Shown piece after piece: positions 36,901 through 42,756 of a DNA stretch of 64,000 bases. A program made the position numbers and the translations under genes. The notes beneath the pieces are model-generated. The model saw only the letters and a program-made list of their open reading frames with translations, was not told the origin of the DNA and ran no database searches. Position 1 is the stretch's first letter. Each line of letters opens with the position of its first letter. Origin of the DNA: Serratia fonticola (GTDB lineage Bacteria; Pseudomonadota; Gammaproteobacteria; Enterobacterales; Enterobacteriaceae); contig NZ_CP011254.1 of NCBI RefSeq assembly GCF_001006005.1, positions 868,001-932,000 of the forward strand. Direction: 5' to 3'.

Positions 36901-38301
36901 GTAAGTCGCGGCCATACGCTCAAACTGTTCGACAATCGAATGTTGAGGGACTTTAGCGCCAGCGCATACATGCTGGGTGTGGTGTGGCAGCTGCGCAATC
37001 AGCGTGATGGAATTTATTGGCGTGTCTACTTCACCCGCCAGCAGCTTATCGAGCGTATTAATAAACAGATCTTTATAGAGCTCAATAAAATTCTCAACCA
37101 ATGCGGCATCAAGGACGTTGCTATCAAACCTGACGCGATAGTTGATACCACTCGCTAACACCTCCTGTTCAAACAGCAGTTCATTCACCAGGTCGATATG
37201 AAAGTCGTGATTGGCCGACTCATCCACGACGCCGCTAAAATGGGTCTGATGATCGCGCAGGAAAGTTTGGGCAAAAGCGACATCCAGTACGCCGGTGGCC
37301 TCGCCACAAGCCAGGATCTCATGGACAGGTAAATATTTGGCTTTTGTCTGTTTTAATGATTTGTAATAACGATGAACACTGGCAATAACGCTACGGATCG
37401 TCGCATCATCCGCAAAGCGATAATCGATGGCCAAGGTATTGATATGCGCGCCATACAACAGATCCTTACCTTCAGAGATCGCCACCGGGTAAGCGAGCGC
37501 AACGGATTTTTGCCCTGACATTTTGTGTAACAGCAGGGCCATGACCATTTGCCCGAACAGGTAAGTGGTCAACTTATACTTACGCAGTAACAGCTTTACA
37601 CGTCGGCTGATATCTTCATCAAAACCAAACAGTAACTCGCCGATCTGACGCCGGGTTGCAGCGGTTGTAAGCTGGCGGCCCGTTTGTAAAAAGCGTAAAT
37701 CAACGCCTTCAAGATCGCCCAGACGCTCGCGCCAAAACTCACGCATTTGTTCGCCTTTTTCTTGCAGAAGCGTGGCGAAATTATGGCAAAGCTGCTGGTG
37801 CATAACCCCCTGTTCCTGCAGCGATGGCACCTGATAGTCGATGCCATTATAGCGTTTACGCCATTTGTCCCAGATCTCTTCGGTACTGATGCCATCGACA
37901 ACAATATGGTGAAAAATAAACAATGTACGGTATCGCTCTGCCCCAAGAGAAATCAAATGTATCCGTACCAGTGGACCATTTCTTAAGTCAAAGGGGGCAG
38001 AAACTAACGCATAAATTTCTTCATCGGTTAACGGGGTGTCGTGATAGGTGACTAAATTGAAAACGGGCTCTCTCGGTACCCAAAAGGCTCCCTCAGGTCC
38101 GTCATCAATGTTATGACGGGTAATAAAATGCTCGTTAAGCATTTGTTCAAAACTATCGTTATACTTTTTTTTGTCTATTTCGCCAACAATAGTATTGTCG
38201 ATCACAATATTGTAATCACTGCGATCGGGGTCCTGTAGCCACTCATAATAAAAAATTGTCTGGTAGGGGGTGAGCGTTATTCTTTCCATATTATTCGCCA
38301 T
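18937..38301 (-). CDS. Five-module non-ribosomal peptide synthetase with terminal thioesterase
   Basis: A single 6454-residue protein. Domain order with approximate residues: C1 1-437, A1 450-945, T1 965-1040, E1 1055-1500; C2 1505-1960, A2 1965-2470, T2 2485-2560; C3 2580-3030, A3 3045-3545, T3 3555-3625, E3 3645-4085; C4 4100-4550, A4 4565-5065, T4 5075-5140; C5 5165-5620, A5 5630-6130, T5 6150-6215; TE 6225-6454 (GWSLGG). All carrier serines (LGGDS or LGGNS) and the HHxxxDG motifs of C domains are present; E domains show HHxxxDxxSW. C2 and C4, which follow E domains, should be the D-accepting type. Reading the specificity residues by eye gives DASTVAAVCK for A1 (the published Tyr code), DVWHFSLVDK for A5 (the Ser code of EntF), DAYFLGVTYK for A2 (aliphatic, perhaps Ile-like), and unmatched hydrophobic codes for A3 and A4. 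A condensation domain at the very start suggests N-acylation. Predicted product: acyl-D-Tyr-X-D-X-X-Ser, released or cyclised by TE. AAGGAGT precedes the ATG. Confidence 0.93.
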   Translation of the reverse strand: MANNMERITLTPYQTIFYYEWLQDPDRSDYNIVIDNTIVGEIDKKKYNDSFEQMLNEHFITRHNIDDGPEGAFWVPREPVFNLVTYHDTPLTDEEIYALVSAPFDLRNGPLVRIHLISLGAERYRTLFIFHHIVVDGISTEEIWDKWRKRYNGIDYQVPSLQEQGVMHQQLCHNFATLLQEKGEQMREFWRERLGDLEGVDLRFLQTGRQLTTAATRRQIGELLFGFDEDISRRVKLLLRKYKLTTYLFGQMVMALLLHKMSGQKSVALAYPVAISEGKDLLYGAHINTLAIDYRFADDATIRSVIASVHRYYKSLKQTKAKYLPVHEILACGEATGVLDVAFAQTFLRDHQTHFSGVVDESANHDFHIDLVNELLFEQEVLASGINYRVRFDSNVLDAALVENFIELYKDLFINTLDKLLAGEVDTPINSITLIAQLPHHTQHVCAGAKVPQHSIVEQFERMAATYPARNAVVCGNQTLSYQQLNQQANRLADYLRCELRIKSGDFVALCLEKSAAMPVCILAVLKTGAAYVPLNPGEAGNRLSFILQDTQAKAILGDSASVSYLNEIAELPQVPIIAVDNLQFQRDLVAQQQSENLDIAIDLKQLAYIIYTSGTTGKPKGVMIEHAGLINLARVQGEAFGLAPSEASVKQCLWYAAYVFDAHVSELFTAIANGHVIHILLEDKRKDFDALAAYIADASIDIATIPPALLDKNSLLALSTLVVAGEPCNREIMQRYRAQGTTVINAYGPTESSVCATLHYYENGDSNLNIGLPLLNLDVHVLDEHLAPVPVGVIGELYISGVGLARGYLNDPQQTERAFIANPFQSDEQKQRNEAARLYKTGDLVRRLADGHIEYVGRRDSQLKIRGFRIELSEIEMQLVQIPQIIQSAVIAHKLPTGALSLVAYYVADVAVDKEQIIGHLADALPDYMIPLAYVHLTAFPMTVNGKLNRKALPLPDLSGQDDYVAPADEMERALCQIYGEILGQAPGQVGVNDDFFKLGGDSISAIQMVRMIRQRLKGTASVKEIFDCKTVRLLARNIVLDSDEHYIKHLSESGMLSGPAQLLPIQQWFFDRVDQGTFAAYQHWNQSFVLDVPPLDIGILNKSLALLFAYHDALRLVFTRDGNGGYSQHYQSDVGEIPLSVIDDPVDAEQQIALFDRWQSEFDIFGGKLCHIGYITSENAPRAKLHFAFHHLIMDAVSWHIIKQDLERIYRALEANAASISDPVEILGDKPTSYRQWAAQVQDYANHQGANEETLYWRTVIGGLGDYRQRIAPLFTSPSLSQRELSLNKTLTQHLLGGVHHVFNTQVNDLLLASFVEILNEFTGLHTQYLTLEGHGREALDISVDINRTVGWLTTMYPVRLSSEGDWRQRIVTVKETVGGIPRRGVGFAPLMGYDADQLPPVSFNYLGRFDEVQQEGWCFSPTNSGQTVAHENGEAHLLSVNCGVVGGELRIRLSGYLTDDVLQHLASRYQGAIAGVIERLLAESRTYLTARDIDGVIPQATLDALQRDTELESVYLANSLQEGFIYHALSQGEVDDAYHTQMFWDYDNALDIDCLKQAWLQAQQHYPTLRLRFDWDEELVQIVDAHAALNWHFFDLSGKSEQQQQAFFSDLSAQDRARPYDLSISGIFRVYVVKNADERYRCIFSCHHAIMDGWSNPLLIEAVHKFYLALLRGDTLPQACDHGFHQVQRYIQSHKSEHLPYWRDYLAAQDEPEDLNILLCGQAKHVQLNEYKHIKTSKTQQLMFDEPCYQQLKSFTAENAITLNALLQYCWHKVLSIYSGNAASIVGTVVSGRNLPVDGIDQTVGLLINTLPLIVDHQASVSVLTAIQNLQDAINEANTRSHVNLAQLQPAGKRLFNSLFVYENYPMPSGDIDSDLRLRFASANEKQDYPLVVTVLEQQHLALSLHYAGELFDDVLIEQLLNTMRTLVENIVQGASQSQTELPYLQAAQYQTMIHQWNDTRRPYEQDKTLAALFEARVAASPDSVAVEFNDVVLTYAQLNQQANQLAHYLQQCCQLRANDLVGLYLERSEQLVIAILAILKAGAAYVPMDPDSPDERNGYIIADAKVKAVLCQRQALQRVDLMAPGAMLIPLDAPDTTARLARCATDNPCSNTGPEDLAYVIYTSGTTGYPKGTLIEQRCVNRLVINPNYVEIGEQDRILGISGYQFDASIYDIFGALLNGAALVIADKPNILDLDRLSQLIVDRQISNFFATTAFFNTLVDAELPGLQRLNYLLFGGEQVSVNHVNRFRTLYPQVKLVHVYGPTETTTYATAYLTNTATQAFDYTVPIGQPISNTQLYILDEQLRPVPQGAIGELYIGGAGVGRGYLNNPQATADAFIANPFRSDAERSRGENARLYKTGDQGRYLPDGNIEYLGRNDFQVKIRGFRIELGEIEARLIDHPAIQQALVLASTNPAGHTHLTAYYVAQDPLEQDVLRAHLQQVLPDYMVPSALVHLLSLPMTVNGKVDRAALPVPTFEAQADRVAPETATEQQLAEIFAELLAIPQDSLSVLDDFYRLGGNSILAIKLVGRLTRALEKSVHVSDLFRLRSIRALAAFIDGEAQGCQVIQAPSIARPEEQRLSFAQERLWFIDRYEEGSNAYNVPLTLKLQAGTDPQKVAQALMKVIARHEALRTLILCDDDGQGYQYILPAETFSLTVPHEICDSVQALHARLHEHQHRVFDLAQECPIAASSYTLAGAHYFSIVIHHIAFDGWSVDLLLKELLHYYRVFTGEASNELPAPPVQYREFALWQRQHLQGATLDKQLAYWHGQLADHEPLNLPTDHVRPLQLDYRGDDITFQLDAETSAELRALAASLNVSLYTVLLSGYYLLLGVYSNQQDIVLGTPIAGRHYPGVEDTMGLFVNTLVLRRQIDVSQTVREFIGETGQQVSEAHTHQDLPFEKLVEALKTEKDSSRHPIFQVMFSLQSFGATGRTEGESLFEQYDAQEGAYRAAKFDLTVMLDDSEEAIGGVFNYATALFNGQTMQNYIATYRHILRQLGTLCSQGRSLAELQYLDTAQYEQIICQGNRTECDYPREMTIHEMFEAQVARTPENIALVFEGVSLTYRQLNERANRLAAYLRAQFVLQPDDLIGLCLERSERMIVSILAVLKAGAAYVPLSPDMPAERMLWTIENIHSRVILTELGTQEALAKLIDPQKTALLCVDDPELIARAASHQVVNVATQTKPDNLIYVIYTSGTTGTPKGVMIEHHSVANLVEAQRSIFGTEICQAGETTKSYLFYSNYTFDAHVLDVFSPLLTGHCLHVLSKEIRLNFAALAAYIKQHAIDIGFVPPALLNNNETLGLSTLILGGEVASSSVMERYSAQGVKVVNCYGPTETTVFVTRNVYQTGDSNTIIGRPIGNADAYILDGCLRPLPAGAVGELYISGDCVGRGYLNNPEATHQAFIVNPLQSDEDKARGRHDRLYKTGDLVRYLNDGKIDYIGRNDAQVKIRGFRIELAEIESCLTQYPQIEQVVVLALEHDSGQKYLVAYYVAPDALPADVLSEHLQQRLPAYMIPTAFVHLTALPMNMNNKLDRKALPLPILTDEANYVAPANESEMLICRVFAEVLQLKDYAVGVTDDFFRLGGDSISSIQLANKLKKLSGHHLTVKDIFAHRTAKALSTYLLQRQGDNLPVIQSEAGMLADDLPLAPIQRWFFQAVESGKLPDAGHWNQAFMVKVPTLNVELLRLSVAKLVEYHDILRAVYPKDAAAGHYRQTIATLPFDAINQQDFTAVQLDAQLTAWQNRFCLAEGPLFHIGYIAGYADETARIHVAVHHLNIDAVSWRIINQDLRTLYQFFAAQGDNLDATVDAQTILGQKGTSYRQWVNSLQNYPAVAVNNHRDERHYWDNLTTELDGWHQRLDAHRVGTLNRTMISLSPEHTGCLLRDLHHVYHTEVNDILLTVLADALSQVVGGDSQYVLLEGHGREAMFDDVDINNTVGWFTCMYPVNLRIEQRDLVRNLPLIKDRLRTPPHHGLGYGVLVGYDAQALPAVTFNYLGQFDGDERDGEWAFVQESTGSALSANNRTTDFLALNGGVLNGQLQFLVEGDLSPEQLELFATTYRQRLIQLIDELKRSSRSYLTESDVKGVVSGELLARLQQDEEVAAIYPANSLQQGFIYHYVLQGDIDNAYRTQMVWHYRNALDVELLKRAWQCSQAKYPALRLRFCWQEEFVQIVDKQGTFGWQFIDISEQDERARASTVAELIEQDQQTHFDLSASGLFRLYIVKCADDHYICLFNNHHAILDGWSLPILLNDVHQNYLALQQGSAPEQAADQSYLEAQALLQTVSQETEQFWQNYLSGLEVQENLTGLLKPEMKHVNLSEYKHLQDPQTVSTALAGELYHGLKALSRQHGVTLNALMQYCWHQQLSLYSHADVTIVGMTVSGRNLPVDEIERSVGLYINTLPVVLAHTDEAIIDNVKRLQAHINDINSYSNISLITLQKAGVRLFNSLFVFENYPVPAENAESPFKLEFEDSDEKLDYPLGIMVYEQDGRIEFKINYAGELFSRSAIEGVLQGIRLTVQQLIADPAIAPQKLSLLTQDDYTQLVANQPRVQVAVERHKRVGQMFEEQAARTPDALALVYQDTRLTYRELNQRVNQLAAYLQANFAIQPDSAIALYFDKSTHMVIAMLAVLKAGAAYVPISPQAPLERLSLLVDDVKPVLILTQQHYGARIAGCGFPVLDIDNPQLANRLAQIDDSNVQSRTQPDDLAYIIYTSGTTGRPKGVMIEHHSLINLAQGQSDLLGMPTGYEQAARLNTLWYSEYVFDAHALDVFCALLNGHCLHILAEHQRLDFIALSAYIRDHAIEFAFIPPALLAQNELLELSTLVVGGECLDAAMIDRYCEAGVRLINGYGPSETTVWATARIYQPGDANTNIGKAINNVCVYLLDRHLRPVPQGAIGELYIGGAGVGRGYLNNPQATADAFIANPFRSDAERSRGENARLYKTGDRGRYLPDGNIEYLGRNDFQVKIRGFRIEPGEIEARLNDHPAIQQALVLASTNPAGHTHLTAYYVAQEPLEQEMLRDHLQQVLPDYMVPSALVHLLSLPMTVNGKVDRAALPVPTFEAQADRVAPETATEQQLAGVFAELLAIPQDSLSVLDDFYRLGGNSILAIKLVGRLTRALEKSVHVSDLFRLRSIRALAAFIDGEAQGCQVIQAPSIARPEEQRLSFAQERLWFIDRYEEGSNAYNIPLTLKLQAGTDPQKVAQALIKVVDRHEVLRTLILCDDDGQGYQHILPAETFSLSISHETCDSVQALHTRLHEHQHRVFDLAQECPIVAQCYTLAGADYFSIVIHHIAFDGWSVDLLLKELLHYYRVFTGEASNEPPAPAVQYREFALWQRQHLQGATLDKQLAYWHGQLADHEPLNLPTDHVRPLQLDYRGDDITFQLDAATSAELRALAASLNVSLYTVLLSGYYLLLGVYSNQQDIVLGTPIAGRHYPGVEDTMGLFVNTLVLRRQIDVSQTVREFIGETGQQVSEAHTHQDLPFEKLVEVLKTEKDSSRHPIFQVMFSLQSFGAAGRTEGESLFEQYDAQEGAYRAAKFDLTVMLDDSEEAIGGVFNYATALFNGQTMQNYIATYQHILRQLGTLCSQGRSLAELQYLDSAQYEQIIFQGNRTECDYPREMTIHGMFEAQVARTPENIALVFEGVSLTYRQLNERANRLSVYLRERFAVRTGDLVALCLNRSEHMQVAILAILKAGGAYVPLDPLAPDDRVSYMLDNAGIDIILTAHPGDEKAAALAATGRTVIDVADRETSSDIARYPGENQPSSVRSSDLAYIIYTSGTTGNPKGVMLEHHSVINRIVWMHKQYPITAQDRILQKTNYTFDVSVWELFWANWYGACIVFASQEAYKDNVYLAELIEQQQVTTLHFVPSMLSAFLETLEGQSALQAKLGSLNYLFCSGEALNVGEVRKCQRLLPHCQIHNLYGPTEATVDVLFYDCNARSIKDVLIGKPIDNTSAYVLNAQLQPIPPGAIGELFIGGVGVARGYMNNKLLTDKAFLNNPFQSSEEKGRGYNGRMYKTGDVVRYLADGNIQYLGRNDFQVKVRGYRIELGEIETRLASYPDVNHAVVIASERGSNDKYLVAYYVAAQEISTEKLCAHLRETLPDYMVPSVFVHLTALPVTSNGKLNRRLLPEPQITHSVTYVAPENKVEKTLCELLADTLQVSFEAISMEDNFFALGGNSILAMRLNNRINQVLRVKIRLLDIINARTLSELSQAIAQAQGKSFEVIVPFNTVTQKPQMFMVHPGMGNCSVYQSLANRLSERYCCYGVDSYNFYHEQKIERLDELARYYLEHIDRILDVSQPVTLLGWSLGGKIALEIAAYLEARGVKEITVYLLDTWLLSEDHYQRNESSFNLDSMMERLQIPHYLRHNVESVVVSDKVLNIQPLSAVLKQTQIVLFKAMEEIGYEEYQQYRFNNIDAGVENIAQLQLFEIAASHFTLLEKEDELISHIR
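21320..23628 (-). repeat. NRPS internal long repeat, unit in modules 4-5
   Basis: This stretch encodes the end of A4, T4, C5 and the start of A5. It matches 29072-31380 with a constant offset of 7752 bases and no visible insertions or deletions; differences are scattered single bases. Similarity falls off sharply on both sides, inside A domains, leaving the substrate-binding parts of A2/A4 and A3/A5 different. It is best explained by recent duplication or gene conversion between modules. Confidence 0.85.
29072..31380 (-). repeat. NRPS internal long repeat, unit in modules 2-3
   Basis: Partner of 21320-23628. It encodes the end of A2, T2, C3 and the start of A3. The shared protein text runs from LRPVPQGAIGELYIGG through to LNERANRL. 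Both copies serve the same step type, an L-accepting condensation after a module without epimerisation. Confidence 0.85.
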
Positions 38302-38470
38302 AATTATTTTACTCCTTGAGATATTTTATTTATAAATATTTGGGCTGGCTTGAGCCATAGCACGGCCAACACCGTGAGCATCGACTCACAGCAATAGGTA
38401 TCACCTGAACGTTATTGTGCCGAGGGTTCAGCAGTACTCGCGGATCAGGGTGAAATTAGGGTTTGGCTGA

Positions 38471-40417
38471 TTATTCCCGTGCCAATGCGTCAATCGGATC
38501 CAACCTCGCAGCGCTGCGCGCAGGCAGATAACCAAACACGACACCAATACCGGTAGAACACAGGAACGCACTCAGCAGAGCCACCGGCGGGAAGTTGATC
38601 TGCCAGCCCGGCATTGCCAACTGCACCAGTAAGCCGATGGTGAACGACAGCACGATCCCTAAAATCCCTCCCACCAGGCAGACCAGCACCGCCTCTATCA
38701 GGAACTGTTGCAGAACGTCGCCGGAACGAGCGCCTACGGCCATGCGGATGCCGATTTCTCGCGTTCTTTCTGTTACCGATACCAGCATAATATTCATCAC
38801 CCCAATACCCCCCACCACCAACGAAATCACCGCCACCAGGATCAGGAACAGTTGCAGCGTACGGGTGGTTTTCTCCGCCGTTTGCACCAGGCTATCCATG
38901 TTGTAGGTAAAGAAGTCTTTCTTGCCGTGGCGCAGCGTCAACAGCCGCGTCAGTTGCTGTTCTGCCTCTTGGCTGTTATAGCCATCGCGGATACGCACGG
39001 TGATCGAATCGAAGTAGTCGTTGCCCATCAGGCGATTGGCCATCGTGGTATAAGGCACCCAGACGCTGAGCATCTTGCTGCTGCCAAACATGGTTTGCTT
39101 TTCCTTCGCCACCCCCACCACGGTCGCAGGCATATTGCCAATCAGGATCACCTCACCCAGCACGTTTTTTTGTTGCGGGAACAGACGGCGCTGGGTGTTG
39201 GTATCGATCACCACCGTCTGCGTCTGGGACTCTACCTGCCTGACATCAATAGCCGTTCCCTGGGAAAACTCCATGCCGTACACCCGGAAAAACTGCTCGC
39301 TGACGCCCGCCACATTAGCCGCCACATCGATATTGCCAAAGCGCAGACGCATGCTGCTGCGAGTCATGGGAGAAAGCGCGCTGATATAAGGTTGTGCATC
39401 CAATGCGCTCAGATCGTCATATTTCAACGCCTGGCGGAGGGTTGGGTCATCGTCACCAAAATCCTTACCGGGATAGACGTCCACGGTGTTGGTGCCGATG
39501 GATTTGATCTCGGCCAACACCTGCTGTTGGACTGCATCCCCTATCACCAGGATCGAGATCACCGAGGCAATGCCGATGACGATCCCCAGCATGGTCAATA
39601 AGGTGCGCATCTTGTTGGCCGCCATCGCCCACCAGGCCATCGACAGCGCCTCCCGGAAACGGTCGGCCATCTGCTGCCAGGACGGGGCTGGCGTGGCCAG
39701 TTCCAACGATTTGGCCTGTGGCTTGCCCTGCGCCTGTGGCCGAGAGTCGCCAATGATTTCGCCATCGTGGATTTCGATAATCCGCTCGGCCTGCTGCGCT
39801 ACCGCCGGATCGTGGGTAACGATGATCACGGTGTGTCCCTGCTCGCACAGCTGCTTGAGGATCGTCATCACCTCTTTACCTGAGTGGCTATCGAGCGCAC
39901 CGGTTGGTTCATCCGCCAGGATCACCTGGCCACCGTTCATCAATGCCCGCGCAATGCTGACACGCTGCTGCTGCCCACCGGACAGCTGGCTTGGCCGATA
40001 GGCGATACGTTCCCCTAACCCCAGGCGTTGCAGCAAGGCCGCCGCCCTGGCATGCCGGGCCGAGTTATTCATCCCAGCGTAAACGGCAGGCACCTCCACG
40101 TTATGCGCCGCACTCAAATGTGGCAGCAAATGATAACGCTGGAAGATAAAGCCGAAATGTTCGCGCCGCAGCTGAGCCAATGCATCGCCATTGAGCGTGG
40201 CCACGTCCTGCCCGGCCACGCGGTAAATGCCGCTGTTGGGTTTGTCCAGACAGCCGAGAATGTTCATCAGCGTCGATTTACCGGAGCCGGAAGCCCCGAT
40301 AATCGCCACCATCTCACCGGCATCTATCCGCAGGCTGACGCTTTTCAATACCTCCAGGGTTTGATCGCCGGATTGATAACTACGCCGGATATTACTCAGT
40401 TCCAACAGTGCGGCCAT
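38471..40417 (-). CDS. macB: MacB-type ABC transporter, fused ATPase-permease
   Basis: The 648-residue protein has an N-terminal ATPase domain with Walker A GASGSGKST at 41-49, signature LSGGQQQR near 143 and Walker B ILADEPTGALDS, followed by the MacB permease: one membrane segment near 270-295, a large periplasmic domain, and three C-terminal segments ending in a GYLPARSAARLDPIDALARE motif. It works with MacA and a TolC-type channel to push substrates from the periplasm across the outer membrane. Its start overlaps the macA stop (ATGA). Standing directly upstream of the NRPS on the same strand (169-base gap), it is probably the exporter of the peptide, as for MacAB-like exporters in lipopeptide clusters of Pseudomonas. 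Confidence 0.93.
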   Translation of the reverse strand: MAALLELSNIRRSYQSGDQTLEVLKSVSLRIDAGEMVAIIGASGSGKSTLMNILGCLDKPNSGIYRVAGQDVATLNGDALAQLRREHFGFIFQRYHLLPHLSAAHNVEVPAVYAGMNNSARHARAAALLQRLGLGERIAYRPSQLSGGQQQRVSIARALMNGGQVILADEPTGALDSHSGKEVMTILKQLCEQGHTVIIVTHDPAVAQQAERIIEIHDGEIIGDSRPQAQGKPQAKSLELATPAPSWQQMADRFREALSMAWWAMAANKMRTLLTMLGIVIGIASVISILVIGDAVQQQVLAEIKSIGTNTVDVYPGKDFGDDDPTLRQALKYDDLSALDAQPYISALSPMTRSSMRLRFGNIDVAANVAGVSEQFFRVYGMEFSQGTAIDVRQVESQTQTVVIDTNTQRRLFPQQKNVLGEVILIGNMPATVVGVAKEKQTMFGSSKMLSVWVPYTTMANRLMGNDYFDSITVRIRDGYNSQEAEQQLTRLLTLRHGKKDFFTYNMDSLVQTAEKTTRTLQLFLILVAVISLVVGGIGVMNIMLVSVTERTREIGIRMAVGARSGDVLQQFLIEAVLVCLVGGILGIVLSFTIGLLVQLAMPGWQINFPPVALLSAFLCSTGIGVVFGYLPARSAARLDPIDALARE

Positions 40418-41526
40418 CAGCTGTCCTCCACGCCGCCGCGGCTGACAATCACCTCTTCACCGGCTGTCAATCCACTGACAATTTGCACATCCAGGTTGTT
40501 ACGCATGCCGATCGTCACCTCCCGCAGCTGTTTCTGGCCATGTTGCAGCACCGCAACGTGGTAACGGTTATCGGCGATCTGCTCCCCTAACGCTACCAGC
40601 GGAATAACCAGCGCATCGCTGGCGCCAGCCAGCTGAATATGCACCTGCGCGGTCATTTGCAGGCGCAGCAATCCCTGCGGATTGGGCACTTCGAAACGCG
40701 CGTAATAAAAGATGGCGTTATTGACCTTCTCTGGGGTGGGTTGGATGTCTTTCAGCACGCCCTCAAAGCGTGTGTTCGGATCGCCCAGCACGGTAAACCA
40801 GGCTTTCAACCCCGGCTTGAGGTGGATCACGTCCGCCTCGGAAACCTGAGCCTTCACCAGCATGGTACTCATGTCTGCCAACGTCAGAATGTTGGGTGCC
40901 TGCTGTGCGGCGATCACCGTTTGGCCCTGAAAGGTGGTGATCTGCACCACATCACCGTCCATCGGCGCTTCGATACGGGTATAGGCCAGATTGATCTTGG
41001 CGGTATCCAGGCTGGCCTGATTTTTGGCGATCTGCGCCCGGGTGTTTGCCACCTGCGCCTTTTTCACCGCCAGATCGGTGGTTAATTTATCCAGATCCTG
41101 GCGCGATAACGCCTGCACCTTGGCCAGCTCGCGGTTACGCTGCAAGGTGACCTCTGCCAGTTGCTGCTCCGCCTGCGCCTGTTGCAGCTGGGCTTGCAGC
41201 TGCTGTAGCGTGGCCTCGCCTTCGCGAATGCTGTTTCGTGCCTGTTGGGGATCGATCACGCCGAGCAGTTGGCCTTTTTGCACCTTATCGCCAATCTCGA
41301 CCTTCAGGCTCTCTAGCTGTCCGCTGACCTGAGCTCCCACATCAACCTTACGTACCGCATCCAGTTGGCCGGTCGCCAAAACGTTCTGTTGAAAGTCACG
41401 CTGGGTAACCTTAACCGTTTTAAACTCCGCAGGTAGCGGCTGGCTGAAATGCCAATAGGCCAGCATGGCAATCGCCACTAAAGCGCCTCCTCCTAGCAGC
41501 CTACGTTTTGTTCGTCCTTTTAACAT
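40417..41526 (-). CDS. macA: MacA-type periplasmic adaptor of the ABC exporter
   Basis: The 369-residue protein has an N-terminal membrane anchor ([18 protein letters not shown]), a lipoyl/barrel-sandwich part ([28 protein letters not shown]), a long alpha-helical hairpin rich in Q, A and L (about 100-175), the second lipoyl half ([12 protein letters not shown]) and a beta-barrel. This is the membrane-fusion-protein plan. It bridges MacB to an outer-membrane TolC channel, which is not encoded in the window. It is the first gene of the transcription unit macA-macB-NRPS-PPTase. The 700 bases upstream hold its promoter. Confidence 0.93.
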   Translation of the reverse strand: MLKGRTKRRLLGGGALVAIAMLAYWHFSQPLPAEFKTVKVTQRDFQQNVLATGQLDAVRKVDVGAQVSGQLESLKVEIGDKVQKGQLLGVIDPQQARNSIREGEATLQQLQAQLQQAQAEQQLAEVTLQRNRELAKVQALSRQDLDKLTTDLAVKKAQVANTRAQIAKNQASLDTAKINLAYTRIEAPMDGDVVQITTFQGQTVIAAQQAPNILTLADMSTMLVKAQVSEADVIHLKPGLKAWFTVLGDPNTRFEGVLKDIQPTPEKVNNAIFYYARFEVPNPQGLLRLQMTAQVHIQLAGASDALVIPLVALGEQIADNRYHVAVLQHGQKQLREVTIGMRNNLDVQIVSGLTAGEEVIVSRGGVEDS

Positions 41527-42224
41527 ATGGATATTTTTCCCTAGCTATTTCGTCTATTCCTGCCAATTCCCAGCCGCAAAGCCGCCATCGAATTAAACCA
41601 TCACGTGAATCCATAATACCCCCCACCAAGGCCAATATGTGCAGAGAGCTTATTATTGATATCACTTATAACTACCATCCCTTTCATAACGCTTAAGTTA
41701 TAAATAAAACCATTTATCCCTAATTAATGAATGGCTTTTATCAAGGTACAATGGCGCAGGCAGGATAGCAAAGCCGCCGCCCCTAATCGTGTGCCGAACC
41801 TGTAGTGGACAAATACGTTTAAATTGACATGAGTGATAATAAAACTGATTGAAATTTTGAATGACAACTATTATTGATTAATTTACCTGATAGTTCAAAT
41901 GGAATCTTCCCTTAAATATGCAAATAATCCTACATTTATTGTCTTGAATTCCTAACATCTAAGTTATTACTTAATATAAAACAAGATACATCCTAGTTAA
42001 ATATAAGACTCCATGATTAAATATCAATTTATTTATTCAGAGAGATTATTAATAGCGTCATCTATTGGCACCATTGATGCCAGCACGATGCAGACCCCAA
42101 CCAAGCATTTGAGTTTAGGCGGAAGCCCCTTTAGAGGGGAATAAGAGTGAGCTGAATCCCGTTTTTCAAATTATCTGGCATCCGCCCTTGCTTGAGAGAC
42201 AAAAAAGGAGGTTTGGTAGAGGGG
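41527..42224. promoter_or_regulatory. AT-rich region upstream of macA and of a small hypothetical gene
   Basis: About 700 bases with no supported gene. The base composition is markedly AT-rich, especially 41690-42060. It should carry the promoter of the exporter-NRPS operon on the minus strand and that of the hypothetical gene at 42225 on the plus strand. I see no clear operator palindrome. Confidence 0.45.
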
Positions 42225-42686
42225 ATGTTCAGTGAGAGCAAACTAACGCTCATGCGGCAACTCCAGACAAAGGCTGATCCGATGACAGACTTATCCTCTT
42301 CGCCTAATACTCTCGCGATGCCAGAGATCACCGGCGTCACCGTACCTCATGACGGCCTGCATTACCTCAAACCAGAGCTATTACTGGATTTTATCAGCGT
42401 GACACCGCGGCCGCTGGTATCCATAACGCCGGTGGCGGTGCTGTATGCTTCGATTGGCGTTTTGCAACGAATTGACCTGCGGAAGATCCCGGTTGCTATC
42501 AAAGGGCGGGTCATTTACCCCATTTGCCCCCAGTCTCTACCCAACCTGCGGGCCAAATTGGTGATCAATGGACCGCTGAAGAAGGTTAAGTTTCAGGGAA
42601 GCCTCATCCCGGTCACCGAGGCTCAGTCGGTAAAAAACATGACGCTCATTGGCGTGGCGCTGGAGTTTACGGTGCGAAAAACCTGA
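42225..42686 (+). CDS. Hypothetical protein
   Basis: The 153-residue frame starts at ATG 42225, with GAGGGG touching the start and AGGAGG 13 bases upstream; longer frames would need TTG starts. The protein has no signal peptide or clear membrane segment. It has alternating hydrophobic strands (LLLDFISVTPRPLVSITPVA, IPVAIKGRVIYPICPQ, VKFQGSLIPV, MTLIGVALEFTVRKT), which suggests an all-beta protein. I do not recognise the family. It lies between the macA control region and a terminator shared with fimbrial operon 2. Codon use looks ordinary, so it is probably a real gene. Confidence 0.6.
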   Translation: MFSESKLTLMRQLQTKADPMTDLSSSPNTLAMPEITGVTVPHDGLHYLKPELLLDFISVTPRPLVSITPVAVLYASIGVLQRIDLRKIPVAIKGRVIYPICPQSLPNLRAKLVINGPLKKVKFQGSLIPVTEAQSVKNMTLIGVALEFTVRKT

Positions 42687-42700
42687 TGATTGGATTAAAC

Positions 42701-42745
42701 GGGCGCAGCATGCGGTTAAAGCAACCTCAGCCGCAGGCTGCGCCC
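42701..42745. terminator. Bidirectional terminator-like hairpin
   Basis: Arms 42701-42715 and 42731-42745 pair over 15 bases with one mismatch. It sits between two convergent stop codons (42686 and 42757). Its core GGGCGCAGCATGC also appears in the short palindromic repeats at 53074 and 56778, so this may be a degenerate or extended copy of that repeat used as a terminator. Confidence 0.65.
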
Positions 42746-42756
42746 GATATCAGTAA

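Noticed and set aside
38302..38470. A separate MbtH-like gene within the NRPS cluster.
   Set aside because: The 169-base gap is too short for one, and no MbtH-type frame was seen elsewhere in the cluster.
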